DNA of 64,000 bases from Shinella pollutisoli (GTDB lineage Bacteria; Pseudomonadota; Alphaproteobacteria; Rhizobiales; Rhizobiaceae): assembly GCF_024609765.1 (NCBI RefSeq), contig NZ_JANFDG010000007.1, positions 1 through 64,000 on the forward strand. Direction: 5' to 3'. The translations under genes and the position numbers were made by a program. A model generated the notes under the pieces. It did not search any database and was not told the DNA's origin. It saw only the letters and a list, made by a program, of their open reading frames with translations. This document shows, in pieces, positions 35,344 to 43,675 of this stretch. How positions within the stretch are numbered: position 1 is the stretch's first letter; each line of letters begins with the position of its first letter.

Positions 35344-35379
35344 TTTGTGCGATATATGAAATTTGTTTCCATATCGCAC
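35344..35379. promoter_or_regulatory. 36-bp IclR-type operator, copy C (before pcaI / divergent transporter)
   Basis: The element starts with arm TTTGTGCGATAT (35344-35355), repeated as the exact inverse ATATCGCACAAA (35371-35382), a perfect 12-bp dyad with a 15-base centre holding TGAAATTTGTT. It is the most symmetrical of the three copies and lies between the divergent pcaI and EamA genes. Confidence 0.8.
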
Positions 35380-35504
35380 AAATTAAAGATGATACATGGG
35401 AGAGGGGCGAAACGGGTTTCCATCGGCGGGAGGAGAAAATTCTCGACGGAATCGGGCGGAAAGCTGGTACGAGGGGCGATCAGCAGTCCACAGGCGTCGC
35501 CACC

Positions 35505-36422
35505 ATGACCGAGACCACCGCGCAAGAAACCCGGGCGAACCTCGCCGGCAGCCTCTGGATGGTCGCGGGCATGGCGGCATTCGCGGTCGAGGATGCGATG
35601 GTGAAGGCCGCCGCGGCGTCCCTGCCGATCGCCGAGGTCCTCGTTCTCTTCGGCCTCGGCGGGGCCCTGCTGTTCGCCGTCTTCGCGATCGTGCGGGGGG
35701 AGCCGATGTTCGGTGCCGATGCGCTCTCGCGCCCCATGCGCGTGCGCGCCTGCTTCGAGGTGACGGCGCGGCTGTTCTACGTGCTCGCGCTTGCGCTGAC
35801 GCCGCTCTCGGCGACGACGGCGATCCTCCAGGCAACGCCCATCGTCGTCGTGCTCGGTGCGGCGATCCTCTTCGGCGAGCGGGTCGGCTGGCAGCGGTGG
35901 ACGGCGATCCTCGTCGGCCTCGTCGGCGTGCTCATCGTCCTGCGGCCGGGCGCGGAAAGCTTCTCGGCGTTGTCCGTGCTGGCGCTGGTCGGCATGCTGG
36001 GCTTCGCGGCGCGTGACCTCGCGAGCCGTGCGGCGCCGCGCTCCATCGCCACCGCGGTCCTCGGGTTCTACGGCTTCGCGGCGATCGTGCTCGCCGGCGC
36101 CGCCTACGCCCTGGTCTGGGAGAGGAAGGCGTTTGTCATCCCCGAGCCCGTCCCCGCTCTTCTCCTGTCGGCGGCGGTGATCTGCGGCGTGCTCGCCTAT
36201 GCCGCGCTGATGAAGGCGATGCGCACCGGCGCCGTCTCGGTCGTCACCCCCTTCCGCTACACGCGGCTCATCTTCGGCATCGCGCTCGGCGTTCTCGTCT
36301 TCGGCGAGCGGCTCGATCTTCCGACCGTCGTCGGCTCGCTGGTCATCGTCCTGGCGGGGATCATCATCCTGAAGCCGTCCGCCGCACTCGACCTCGCGCG
36401 GGCAGGCCGGCGGACGTCGTGA
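35505..36422 (+). CDS. EamA/DMT-family membrane transporter
   Basis: This 305-residue protein has ten hydrophobic segments in two EamA repeats; the first spans about residues 15-145 and ends in LVGVLIVLRPG, the second ends in LVIVLAGIIILKPS. Such proteins export or import small metabolites. The ATG at 35505 follows no strong ribosome-binding site. It is divergent from pcaI, sharing operator copy C, so its substrate may be linked to the aromatic pathway, though this is only positional evidence. Confidence 0.83.
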   Translation: MTETTAQETRANLAGSLWMVAGMAAFAVEDAMVKAAAASLPIAEVLVLFGLGGALLFAVFAIVRGEPMFGADALSRPMRVRACFEVTARLFYVLALALTPLSATTAILQATPIVVVLGAAILFGERVGWQRWTAILVGLVGVLIVLRPGAESFSALSVLALVGMLGFAARDLASRAAPRSIATAVLGFYGFAAIVLAGAAYALVWERKAFVIPEPVPALLLSAAVICGVLAYAALMKAMRTGAVSVVTPFRYTRLIFGIALGVLVFGERLDLPTVVGSLVIVLAGIIILKPSAALDLARAGRRTS

Positions 36423-36523
36423 GGCCGCACGACCATGCGGGTTTTCGATGGCATGGCGAGGAAAGACTCGCTACCTTCGCTCCATCGGCCTATGATCCGC
36501 GTCCCTGTCGGAATGGATAGCGC

Positions 36524-37573
36524 ATGAATGCAGCCCCGTCCCCCGTCGTTTCCCAGCCGGTCGCGACGCGGCTGACGCGGGCGGCCATTTTCCTGGTCGT
36601 CACGCTCGCCCCGGGCCGCGAGGCCGAAAACGCCGTGCGGGCGCTCTGTGCGGACCTCTCCGGCCTGCTGCGTGCGGTCGGCTTCCGCGATCTGGAGGGC
36701 GGGCTCTCCTGCGTCCTCGGCATCGGCTCGGACGCGTGGGACCGGCTCTTCGGCGCGCCGCGCCCGAAGGACCTGCATCCTTTCCGCGAGATCCGCGCAA
36801 AGCACCACGCCGTCTCGACGCCCGGCGATCTCCTGTTCCATGTCCGTGCCACACGCATGGACCTCTGTTTCGAGCTGGCGAGCCGGATCATGGGCCGGCT
36901 GGCGGGATTCGTGTCGACCGAGGACGAGGTGCACGGCTTCAGCTATTTCGACGACCGCGACCTGATCGGTTTCGTCGACGGCACGGAAAATCCGGTCGAT
37001 GCGGCCGCTATCGCGGCGACGATCATCGGCGACGAGGATCCGGGCTTTGCCGGCGGCAGCTATGTGATCGTGCAGAAATACCTGCACGACCTCGAGGGCT
37101 GGAACAGGATTCCGGTCGCCGAGCAGGAGCGGATCATCGGCCGCGAAAAGCTCTCCGACATCGAGCTCGACGAGGCCGCGAAGCCGAGCTACGCGCACAA
37201 CGTGCTGACGAACATCGTCGAGAACGGCGAGCAACTGCAGATCCTGCGCGACAACATGCCCTTCGGCGATATCGGCAAGGGCGAGTTCGGCACCTATTTC
37301 ATCGGCTATGCGCGCTCGCCGCGGCGCATCGAGACGATGCTGGAGAACATGTTCGTCGGCCGTCCGCCCGGCAATTACGACCGGCTGCTCGACTTCAGCC
37401 GCGCCGTCACCGGCACGCTGTTCTTCGTCCCCTCAGCCTCCTTTCTCGACACGGTTTCGCCGGATGCGGCTCCGGTTCTCGATACCGTCGCACCGGCCGC
37501 GCAAGACCCGGCGCCGCGCCGCGACGGATCGCTCGGCATAGGCTCTCTCAGGAAAGGGGTTTCCCATGAATAA
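36524..37573 (+). CDS. Dye-decolorising peroxidase with encapsulin targeting tail
   Basis: This 349-residue heme peroxidase belongs to the DyP family. The GxxDG motif is GFVDG at 149-153 with the catalytic Asp152. The likely proximal heme ligand is His225 in PSYAHNVLTN. After the catalytic domain a Pro/Ala-rich linker (about 310-333) leads to SLGIGSLRKG (336-345), which fits the encapsulin cargo-loading peptide. The stop overlaps the encapsulin start by eight bases. The enzyme therefore should be packed inside the shell. No signal peptide is seen, so it works in the cytoplasm. Confidence 0.93.
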   Translation: MNAAPSPVVSQPVATRLTRAAIFLVVTLAPGREAENAVRALCADLSGLLRAVGFRDLEGGLSCVLGIGSDAWDRLFGAPRPKDLHPFREIRAKHHAVSTPGDLLFHVRATRMDLCFELASRIMGRLAGFVSTEDEVHGFSYFDDRDLIGFVDGTENPVDAAAIAATIIGDEDPGFAGGSYVIVQKYLHDLEGWNRIPVAEQERIIGREKLSDIELDEAAKPSYAHNVLTNIVENGEQLQILRDNMPFGDIGKGEFGTYFIGYARSPRRIETMLENMFVGRPPGNYDRLLDFSRAVTGTLFFVPSASFLDTVSPDAAPVLDTVAPAAQDPAPRRDGSLGIGSLRKGVSHE

Positions 37574-38369
37574 CCTGCATCGCGAACTGGCGCCCATTTC
37601 CGAGGCCGCCTGGGCCGAGATCGAGCAGGAGGCGACGCGCACGCTGAAGCGGCACCTCGCCGCCCGCCGCGTCGTCGACATGGTCGGCCCGTCCGGCCCC
37701 GGCCTTTCCGCGGTCGGCACCGGCCATGTCACGCCGATCACGCCGCCGTCGGACGGCGTGCAATCGGTGGCGCGCGAGGTCAAGGCGCTGGTCGAGCTTC
37801 GCGTGCCTTTCCAGCTCGCCCGCAGCGCCATCGACGACGTGGAGCGCGGCGCGCTCGACAGCGACTGGTCGCCCGTCAAGGAGGCGATGCGCAGGATCGC
37901 CTTCGCCGAGGACCGCGCCGTGTTCGATGGCTACGCCGCCGCCGGCATAGAGGGCATCCGCGCGGCGGCGAGCAATCCCGCTTTGCCGCTTCCGGCGGGC
38001 GTGAAGCGCTATTCGGACGCGGCGGCGCGGGCGGTCGGCCAGCTCCGGCTCGCCGGCGTCGAGGGACCCTATGCGCTGGTGCTCGGCGCCGATGCCTATA
38101 TGGCGGCAAGCGGCGGCTCAGACGACGGCTATCCGGTCTTCCATCACCTCGACAAGGTGGCGGACGGCGGCATCATCTGGGCGCCGGCCATCGAGAACGG
38201 CCTGGTGCTGTCGCTGCGCGGCGGGGATTTCGAGCTGACCGTGGGGCAGGACTTCTCCATCGGCTATCTCGGCCATTCCGCCGCCACGGTCGATCTCTAC
38301 GTGCAGGAGAGCTTCACCTTCCGCGTGCTGACGACGGAAGCGGCCGTGCCTCTGACGGCCGAACCGTAG
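37566..38369 (+). CDS. Family 1 encapsulin shell protein (linocin M18/CFP29 type)
   Basis: This 267-residue HK97-fold shell protein self-assembles into a hollow nanocompartment. It opens MNNLHRELAPISEAAWAEIE, the typical N-terminal helix that binds cargo tails, and ends in the conserved VDLYVQESFTFRVLTTEAAV. Length is normal for the family. It overlaps the DyP gene by eight bases, so shell and cargo are made together. Older databases label such proteins as bacteriocins, which is not the role expected here. Confidence 0.94.
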   Translation: MNNLHRELAPISEAAWAEIEQEATRTLKRHLAARRVVDMVGPSGPGLSAVGTGHVTPITPPSDGVQSVAREVKALVELRVPFQLARSAIDDVERGALDSDWSPVKEAMRRIAFAEDRAVFDGYAAAGIEGIRAAASNPALPLPAGVKRYSDAAARAVGQLRLAGVEGPYALVLGADAYMAASGGSDDGYPVFHHLDKVADGGIIWAPAIENGLVLSLRGGDFELTVGQDFSIGYLGHSAATVDLYVQESFTFRVLTTEAAVPLTAEP

Positions 38370-38427
38370 CCGTCGCGTTCAGGCGCCCGACCGTGGACGG
38401 CAGGGTCGTCGACGATGCCGCGCGCCT

Positions 38428-38850
38428 CTACCGCTTGCGGATATCCGTGAGCACCGCGGCACCCACCCGTCCCACGTCGCCATCGGCCTCGTCGCTTGCG
38501 CCCGAGACGCCGATCGCGCCGATGATCTCGTCGCCCGCCTTCAGCAGCACGCCGCCGTCGAGCGGGATGCCCTTGGGGATGCAGAGCAGGGCAAGACGGC
38601 CTTCGCCTTCGACCACGTCCTGGAAGTCCCGGGTGTGGCGGCGGAACAGCACGGCGGTGCGCGCCTTGAGCGTGGCGATCTCGACGCTGCCGACCTGCGC
38701 GCCGTCGTCGCGGTGGAGCAGGACGAGATGGCCGCCGTCGTCGACGATGGCGATCACGAGCCGCAGCTCCAGCCTCTTCGCTTCCGCCTCGCAGGCGGCC
38801 GCGATCGTCTTCGCGGCCTCGATGGTCAGCGCGGTTTTCGTGGCGAGCAT
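38428..38850 (-). CDS. GlcG/HbpS-family protein
   Basis: This 140-residue protein has the GlcG/HbpS fold (PF03928), with VIAIVDDGGHLVLLHRDDGA and the C-terminal GAIGVSGASDEADGDVGRVGAAVL. Members occur beside glycolate and other catabolic genes or bind heme; the function is usually unclear. The ATG at 38850 follows GGAGGAAAG. It is the last gene of the D-erythronate operon, 17 bases after OtnI, and convergent with the encapsulin gene. Confidence 0.82.
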   Translation of the reverse strand: MLATKTALTIEAAKTIAAACEAEAKRLELRLVIAIVDDGGHLVLLHRDDGAQVGSVEIATLKARTAVLFRRHTRDFQDVVEGEGRLALLCIPKGIPLDGGVLLKAGDEIIGAIGVSGASDEADGDVGRVGAAVLTDIRKR

Positions 38851-38867
38851 TCTCTTTCCTCCATTCC

Positions 38868-39644
38868 TCAAAGCGTGACGTTCAGCGTCCTCGTCCAGGC
38901 GAGCCCCTCGTCCGTGCCGGCGCGCGGCTTGTATTCGCAGCCGACCCAGCCGCGATAGCCGAGGCGGTCGAGCTCGGCGAGCACATGGGCGTAGTCGATC
39001 TCGCCCTCGTCCGGCTCGGCGCGGCTCGGCACGGCGGCGATCTGGACATGGCCGATCAGCGGAAGGTAGGCGGCGAGCTTGCGGAAGATGTCGCCCTCCG
39101 AAACGCCCGCATGGTAGACGTCGAACATGATCCGCACGTTCGGCGCGCCGGTCTGCCCGATGACGTCGGCCTTCTCGGCGATGGTCGAATAGAAGTAGCC
39201 CGGCTTGTCGCGCTGGTTGATGCCTTCAAGCAGCAGCGTCGTCTCCGGCGCGAGCGCCGCCGCCTTCCGCAGGTTGCCGATCAGCGTGGCGCGGCCGGCC
39301 TCCTTCCGCTCGGGCGCGACGACGCCCGCCATCACGTGGATCGCGCCGGCGCCGGCCGCCTCCGCCCATTCGAGGGCCTGCAGGAAGCCTCGCTCGAAAT
39401 CCGCCTCGCGGCCGGGCACGGCGCCGAGGCCGAACTCGCCCGCGTCGACGCGGCCGAGCGGCGTGTTGATGCCGAGCAGCAGAAGGCCGTGCCGGCCGCA
39501 CCGCTCGCGCACGGCTTCCGCCGACACGTCGTAGGGCCAATGCAGCTCTATCGCGCGGAAACCCGCCCGAGCGGCGGCATCGATGCGGTCGAGCAGCGGG
39601 CGGTCCGGCCAGAGGAAACCGAGGTTGGCGGAGAATTTCGGCAT
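38868..39644 (-). CDS. otnI: 2-oxo-tetronate isomerase (OtnI), hydroxypyruvate-isomerase family
   Basis: This 258-residue TIM-barrel isomerase has the Hyi-family metal-site blocks LLLEGINQRDKPGYF, IMFDVYHAGVSEGD and GHVQIAAVPSR followed by WVGCEYKPRAGT. It is expected to isomerise 2-oxo-tetronate to 3-oxo-tetronate, because denD, otnK and otnC are its neighbours. Without that setting it would be called hydroxypyruvate isomerase. It begins five bases after the OtnC stop. Confidence 0.88.
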   Translation of the reverse strand: MPKFSANLGFLWPDRPLLDRIDAAARAGFRAIELHWPYDVSAEAVRERCGRHGLLLLGINTPLGRVDAGEFGLGAVPGREADFERGFLQALEWAEAAGAGAIHVMAGVVAPERKEAGRATLIGNLRKAAALAPETTLLLEGINQRDKPGYFYSTIAEKADVIGQTGAPNVRIMFDVYHAGVSEGDIFRKLAAYLPLIGHVQIAAVPSRAEPDEGEIDYAHVLAELDRLGYRGWVGCEYKPRAGTDEGLAWTRTLNVTL

Positions 39645-39648
39645 CGGG

Positions 39649-40281
39649 TCACCGCAGCTTGAAGGTGGCGTTGAGGTCGGCGACGGCGTCCTGCGACAGG
39701 TGCCTCACCGGCATGCCGCGCGTCAGGATCGCGAGCTTCGCCGCTTCCTCCAGCTCCTCGATGGCGAAGACCGCGGCGTCGAGCGTCGCGCCGCAGACGA
39801 TCGGCCCGTGGTTTTCGAGAAGGGCGGCGCTGTGGCCGGCGACGATCCCGGCGATGAGCCGCTTTCCCTCCGCAGCGCCCGGCCGCGTATAGGGCACGAC
39901 CGGAACGCGACCCACGCGCATCACGACATAGGGTGTGATCGGCGGCAGCGCGTCCGTCGGGTCGACGTCCGACAGGCAGGACAGCGCGGTCGCGAAGGTC
40001 GAGTGGAGATGGACGACGGCGGCGCAGCCCCGGCCCTCGTAGAAGGCGAAGTGGAGCGGGGTTTCCTTGGTCGGCGGATCGCCGGAAATATGGTTGCCGG
40101 CGGCATCGAGCTTCGACAGGCGGTCAGCGTCGAGGAAGCCGAGGCAGGAATTCGTCGGCGTCGCGATGAAGCCGTCGTCGACCCGCGCGGTGATGTTGCC
40201 GGACGAGCCGGCGGTGAGGCCGCGGTCGAACAGCGACTTGCCCCATCGGACGATGTTCGCGCGGACGGCGGCCTCGCTCAT
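39649..40281 (-). CDS. otnC: 3-oxo-tetronate 4-phosphate decarboxylase (OtnC), class II aldolase family
   Basis: This 210-residue zinc-dependent class II aldolase/adducin-family enzyme decarboxylates 3-oxo-tetronate 4-phosphate to dihydroxyacetone phosphate. It has LTAGSSGNITARV near residue 22, the zinc-ligand motif HLHSTFATAL (about 95-104), and ENHGPIVCG. The ATG at 40281 overlaps the OtnK stop as ATGA. The assignment rests on the surrounding DenD/OtnK/OtnI set. Confidence 0.9.
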   Translation of the reverse strand: MSEAAVRANIVRWGKSLFDRGLTAGSSGNITARVDDGFIATPTNSCLGFLDADRLSKLDAAGNHISGDPPTKETPLHFAFYEGRGCAAVVHLHSTFATALSCLSDVDPTDALPPITPYVVMRVGRVPVVPYTRPGAAEGKRLIAGIVAGHSAALLENHGPIVCGATLDAAVFAIEELEEAAKLAILTRGMPVRHLSQDAVADLNATFKLR

Positions 40282-41528
40282 GGTGCACCCACTTGGCGAA
40301 GCGCCTTCTCGAAGAAGTCCTCCGCGCCGAAGTTTCCGCTCTTGAGGGCTAGGCCGAGCGGGCCGTCGCGCTCGCCGACGAGCACCGGCACGCCGGGATC
40401 GATCTCGCGGCCGACATGCATGCTCGACAGTTCGAGCGCCTCGACGATCGCCCCCGAGGTCTCGCCGCCGCCGACGACGATGCGGCGCGTGCCGGTGTCG
40501 GCAAGGCGGCGGGCGAGCGCGGCGAAGAAATCCTCGAACCGTGCCGCGACCGCCGCCCTGCCGAAGCGCGCCTGCGCGTCGGCGACGGCCTCCGGCGCTG
40601 CCGTCGAATAGACGATCGGTGTTCGCCGTCCCTGCCGCGCGATCCAGTCCGCGACGCCGTCGACGGAAATTTCGCCCTCCATCAGCGCCGCAGGATCGAC
40701 GGCGAGGGCAGGGTGGCTCGCGGCGTAGAGCGCCACCTGCCGCTGCGAGGCGGTGGAGCAGGAGCCGCAGAGAACCACGCCCGGGCCGGTCACGGCCGGC
40801 ACGGCCGCCGCATCCGCGGGGCCGCCGAGCCGTGCCCGAAAATTCCGGGGAAGGCCCTGGGCGATGCCCGATCCGCCCGTGACCAGCCGATGATCCGCCA
40901 CGGCGGCGCCGATCGTCATCAGGTCCTCGTCCGCGATGGCATCGGCCACGACGAGGCGCCGCCCGGCCGCGGCCTCGGCGGCGAAGGCGGCGCGGACCGC
41001 CTCCGGACCGGCGCGGACGGTGTCGAGGAGGATGCTGCCCACGTCTCCCGCCGTCTGGAGCGCCAGCCAGCGCCGGATGTCGGGATCGGTCATCGGCGTC
41101 AGGGGATGGTGCCGCATGCCGGTCTCCGACAGGAGGCGGTCGCCGACGAAGAGATGCCCCATGAAGAGCCGCCGGCCCGCGCCCGGGAAGGCCGGGCAGA
41201 CGACCGCGACCTCGGCGCCCAGCAGGTCGAGCAGCGCCTCGGCGACGGGGCCGATGTTGCCCTGGGGGGTGGAGTCGAAGGTGGAGCAATATTTGAAGAC
41301 GAGCTGCTCGCAGCCCTGGTCGAGCAGCCAGCGTGCGGCGGCAAGCGACTGGGCGACCGCGTCCCCGACGGGGGCGGAGCGCGTCTTCAGCGCGACGACG
41401 CCCGCCTCGCAGTCCGGCGCCGTGCCGCCGAAGCCGGAAAACTGCACCGTCGACATGCCGCCCTTGGCGAGCGTGTTGGCGAGGTCGCTTGCGCCCGTGA
41501 AGTCGTCCGCGATGGCACCCAGCAGCAT
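40278..41528 (-). CDS. otnK: 3-oxo-tetronate kinase (OtnK), four-carbon acid sugar kinase family
   Basis: This 416-residue DUF1537 kinase phosphorylates 3-oxo-tetronate. It opens MLLGAIADDFTGASDLAN, the typical N-terminus, has FKYCSTFDSTPQGNIGP, and near the end the nucleotide block RIVVGGGETSGAIV. The same family includes OiaK, the 3-oxoisoapionate kinase of apionate breakdown, worth noting because an ApnO-like gene lies at 16 kb. Operon context favours erythronate. Confidence 0.9.
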   Translation of the reverse strand: MLLGAIADDFTGASDLANTLAKGGMSTVQFSGFGGTAPDCEAGVVALKTRSAPVGDAVAQSLAAARWLLDQGCEQLVFKYCSTFDSTPQGNIGPVAEALLDLLGAEVAVVCPAFPGAGRRLFMGHLFVGDRLLSETGMRHHPLTPMTDPDIRRWLALQTAGDVGSILLDTVRAGPEAVRAAFAAEAAAGRRLVVADAIADEDLMTIGAAVADHRLVTGGSGIAQGLPRNFRARLGGPADAAAVPAVTGPGVVLCGSCSTASQRQVALYAASHPALAVDPAALMEGEISVDGVADWIARQGRRTPIVYSTAAPEAVADAQARFGRAAVAARFEDFFAALARRLADTGTRRIVVGGGETSGAIVEALELSSMHVGREIDPGVPVLVGERDGPLGLALKSGNFGAEDFFEKALRQVGAP

Positions 41529-41529
41529 G

Positions 41530-42522
41530 TCAGGCGTGCTCCCGGACGCGGTTTTCCAGCTCGTCCTCGATATGGACCCGGATGATCTCCTCGAAGGACG
41601 TCTCGCCGCGGAAGCCGAGCGCCTCGGCGCGCCGGGCGTCGAAGCTCTGCGGCCAGCCGGCGATGATGGCGGCGATCATCTCGTCGGGCTCGCGGCGGAT
41701 GAGCTTCGTCGCGGCGTCTCCGGCGACGCGGCGCAGCGCCTCGATCTGGTCGCCCACCGTCGCCGAAAGGCCGGGCATGGTGAGCGTGCGCAACTGGCCG
41801 AGCGAGCCGGTGTCGAGCGTCGCGGCGTGCAGCAGGAAGCGGGTCGCGGCGCGCGGGCTTGCGAACCAGTGGCGCACGGTCTCGCTGACGGGGAGGATCG
41901 CCTCCTCGCCGATCAGGGGCTCGCGCAGGATTGACGAGAAGAAGCCGGATGCGGCCTTGTTGGGCTTGCCCGGCCGGATCGAGATGGTCGGCAGGCGGAT
42001 GCCGATGCCGTCGAAGAAGCCCTTGCGCGAATAGTCCGCAAGGAGAAGCTCGCCGATCGCCTTTTGCGTGCCGTAGCTCGTGAGCGGCGTGAGGCAATGG
42101 GTGTCGCTGATGACGGGGGGGAGGGGCTCGCCGAAGACCACGATCGAAGAGGTGAAGACGATCCGCGGCGTATAGCTGCGCTTGGCGCCGGCAAGGCGGA
42201 CGGCCTCGAACAGCGAGCGGGTGCCGTCGAGATTGACGCGGTAGCCCTTCTCGAAGTCCGCCTCCGCCTCGCCGGAGACGATGGCGGCCAGGTGGAATAT
42301 GACGTCCGGCCGCGAGGCGACGAGGCTGGCGGCAGCGTCGGCGCTGGAGAGGTCGATCGCCATCGCCTCGATCTCGCCGTCGAAGTCGGGCCTTTCCGGC
42401 ACGACAATGTCGGCGAGCGTCATCCGCCGTATCGGCCGGCCGCCCAGCCTGCCGGCCTCGGCGAGCGCGCAGGAGAGCTTGCGGCCGATCATGCCGGCCG
42501 CTCCGATGATCAGAATGTTCAT
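41530..42522 (-). CDS. denD: D-erythronate dehydrogenase (DenD), NAD-dependent SDR
   Basis: This 330-residue extended short-chain dehydrogenase oxidises D-erythronate to 2-oxo-D-erythronate with NAD. It has the GAAGMIGRKL nucleotide motif (residues 7-16) and the catalytic YGTQK. The ATG at 42522 follows AGGAGTCGG. Its stop is one base before the OtnK start, and the regulator gene lies 13 bases upstream. DenD, OtnI, OtnK and OtnC together form the known erythronate-to-DHAP route. Confidence 0.9.
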   Translation of the reverse strand: MNILIIGAAGMIGRKLSCALAEAGRLGGRPIRRMTLADIVVPERPDFDGEIEAMAIDLSSADAAASLVASRPDVIFHLAAIVSGEAEADFEKGYRVNLDGTRSLFEAVRLAGAKRSYTPRIVFTSSIVVFGEPLPPVISDTHCLTPLTSYGTQKAIGELLLADYSRKGFFDGIGIRLPTISIRPGKPNKAASGFFSSILREPLIGEEAILPVSETVRHWFASPRAATRFLLHAATLDTGSLGQLRTLTMPGLSATVGDQIEALRRVAGDAATKLIRREPDEMIAAIIAGWPQSFDARRAEALGFRGETSFEEIIRVHIEDELENRVREHA

Positions 42523-42535
42523 ATCGGCCGACTCC

Positions 42536-43324
42536 TTACTTTCTGCCGGCAGGGACGAAGGGCACGGCCTCGGCGGGCTTCCTGCCCGCTTGTGCGAGGC
42601 CGCCTTCATCGACGGCGCGGGATGTGTCGTGAATTCTCAGGATATGTTCGGAAAACGCCGCGGCGACCGCGTCCGGGTTGCGCATCTTCAGCGCCCGCAC
42701 GATGAAGCGGTGGTCCTCCAGGCTCTTCTCGATCGCACCCGGCTGGCCCATGGCGATGCGGCGATGGTCGAGCATGTAGGTGTAGAGGTCGACGACGAAG
42801 TCGGCCAGCAGCCGGTTCGTCGAGGCGTAGTAGATCGTCAGATGGAACTCGCGGTCGCAGATCAGGAAGCGGATCGGGTCGTCGAGCGCCTGCTCCTGCG
42901 CGGCGATCGAATCCTCCAGGCGGCGGATGTCGTCCGCGTCGAGGTTGCGCGCCGCGTCGGCGGCGACGGCGGTCTCGACGAGCAGCCGCGCGGCGTGCAC
43001 CGCCTCGAGGCTGTAGCCGTTGATGGAGGTGGGATTGGTGACGCCGATGCGCTGGGTGCTGATCGTCACGTCGGCCCGGGCGACGCGCGTCCGCGCGCCC
43101 TGGGAGACCTGGACGACGCCCTCGCCGGCGAGCAGCTGGATCGCGCCGCGCACCGTCTCCCGGCTGACCGCCAGCATGGTCGAGAGCTCCCGCTCGCTCG
43201 GAAGCTCGTCGCCTAGCTGCAGGATGCCCGACGCGATCATGGAGACGATCTTGTCGCGGATCATCTCCTTGGCGGTCTGCTTGTGGATCGTCTCGTGCAG
43301 AGGCGATAGCGGAAGGCTGGGCAT
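42536..43324 (-). CDS. GntR-family regulator of the erythronate operon (FadR subfamily)
   Basis: This 262-residue regulator has a winged helix with LPSERELSTMLAVSRETVRGAIQLL (about residues 40-64, shown as family pattern) and an FCD domain with the metal-site residues in DREFHLTIYYAS and LEDHRFIVRAL. The ATG at 43324 follows GGTGAG. An operator-like dyad 13 bases upstream, and another of the same geometry before the ABC gene at 43803, suggest it controls both its own operon and that transporter. Confidence 0.9.
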   Translation of the reverse strand: MPSLPLSPLHETIHKQTAKEMIRDKIVSMIASGILQLGDELPSERELSTMLAVSRETVRGAIQLLAGEGVVQVSQGARTRVARADVTISTQRIGVTNPTSINGYSLEAVHAARLLVETAVAADAARNLDADDIRRLEDSIAAQEQALDDPIRFLICDREFHLTIYYASTNRLLADFVVDLYTYMLDHRRIAMGQPGAIEKSLEDHRFIVRALKMRNPDAVAAAFSEHILRIHDTSRAVDEGGLAQAGRKPAEAVPFVPAGRK

Positions 43325-43336
43325 TGGCTCACCACG

Positions 43337-43359
43337 ACTGGACTGATGTATAGTCCAGT
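43337..43359. promoter_or_regulatory. GntR operator 1, ACTGG-N13-CCAGT
   Basis: ACTGGACT and AGTCCAGT are exact inverse 8-bp arms around a 7-base centre. It lies 13 bases upstream of the GntR start, and a TATACA on the minus strand inside the element may be the -10, so binding would repress the erythronate operon. Confidence 0.75.
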
Positions 43360-43574
43360 TAAACTATTCGTAGCCGGCTGTCACCTCCCCGGTGTCAAAA
43401 AAAAGGCCGCGGCGCGCCGGAGCAAGCGGACGACTGGCGGCCCACGTTGCGCAATGCTGGGCCGAGCATGTATAAAATTGCTTTGATATCATGTGAATAG
43501 CAGCTTGTCTCCGTCGTCTTCCGCCGCTGGGCCTGCCGGGGACGGTGACCGGTCGTCGGGTCGCCGCCCGGAAT

Positions 43575-43590
43575 CGGGTCTAAAGACCCG
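43575..43590. promoter_or_regulatory. Perfect 16-bp palindrome
   Basis: CGGGTCTAAAGACCCG is fully symmetrical. It could be a second regulator site or a small hairpin in a longer transcript. No other copy was noticed in the window. Confidence 0.4.
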
Positions 43591-43624
43591 CCCGGCGCGG
43601 CTGGCTGCCGGAACACAAAAAACA

Positions 43625-43647
43625 ACTGGTCTGGTGCCTCGACCAGT
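43625..43647. promoter_or_regulatory. GntR operator 2, ACTGG-N13-CCAGT
   Basis: ACTGGTC and GACCAGT are exact inverse arms, and the ACTGG to CCAGT spacing of 13 bases equals that of operator 1. Its last base is the first base of a consensus TTGACA. Confidence 0.75.
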
Positions 43648-43675
43648 TGACAAGTTGGGATGCCGCCTCTAGCGT
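43647..43675 (+). promoter_or_regulatory. Candidate promoter of the sugar ABC operon
   Basis: TTGACA (43647-43652) is a perfect -35. TAGCGT (43670-43675) at 17-base spacing is a weak -10. The promoter abuts operator 2, consistent with repression when the regulator is bound. Confidence 0.5.

Noticed and set aside
37566-38369. Bacteriocin (linocin) annotation for the shell gene
   Set aside because: The peroxidase with a matching targeting tail directly upstream makes an encapsulin shell the better reading.
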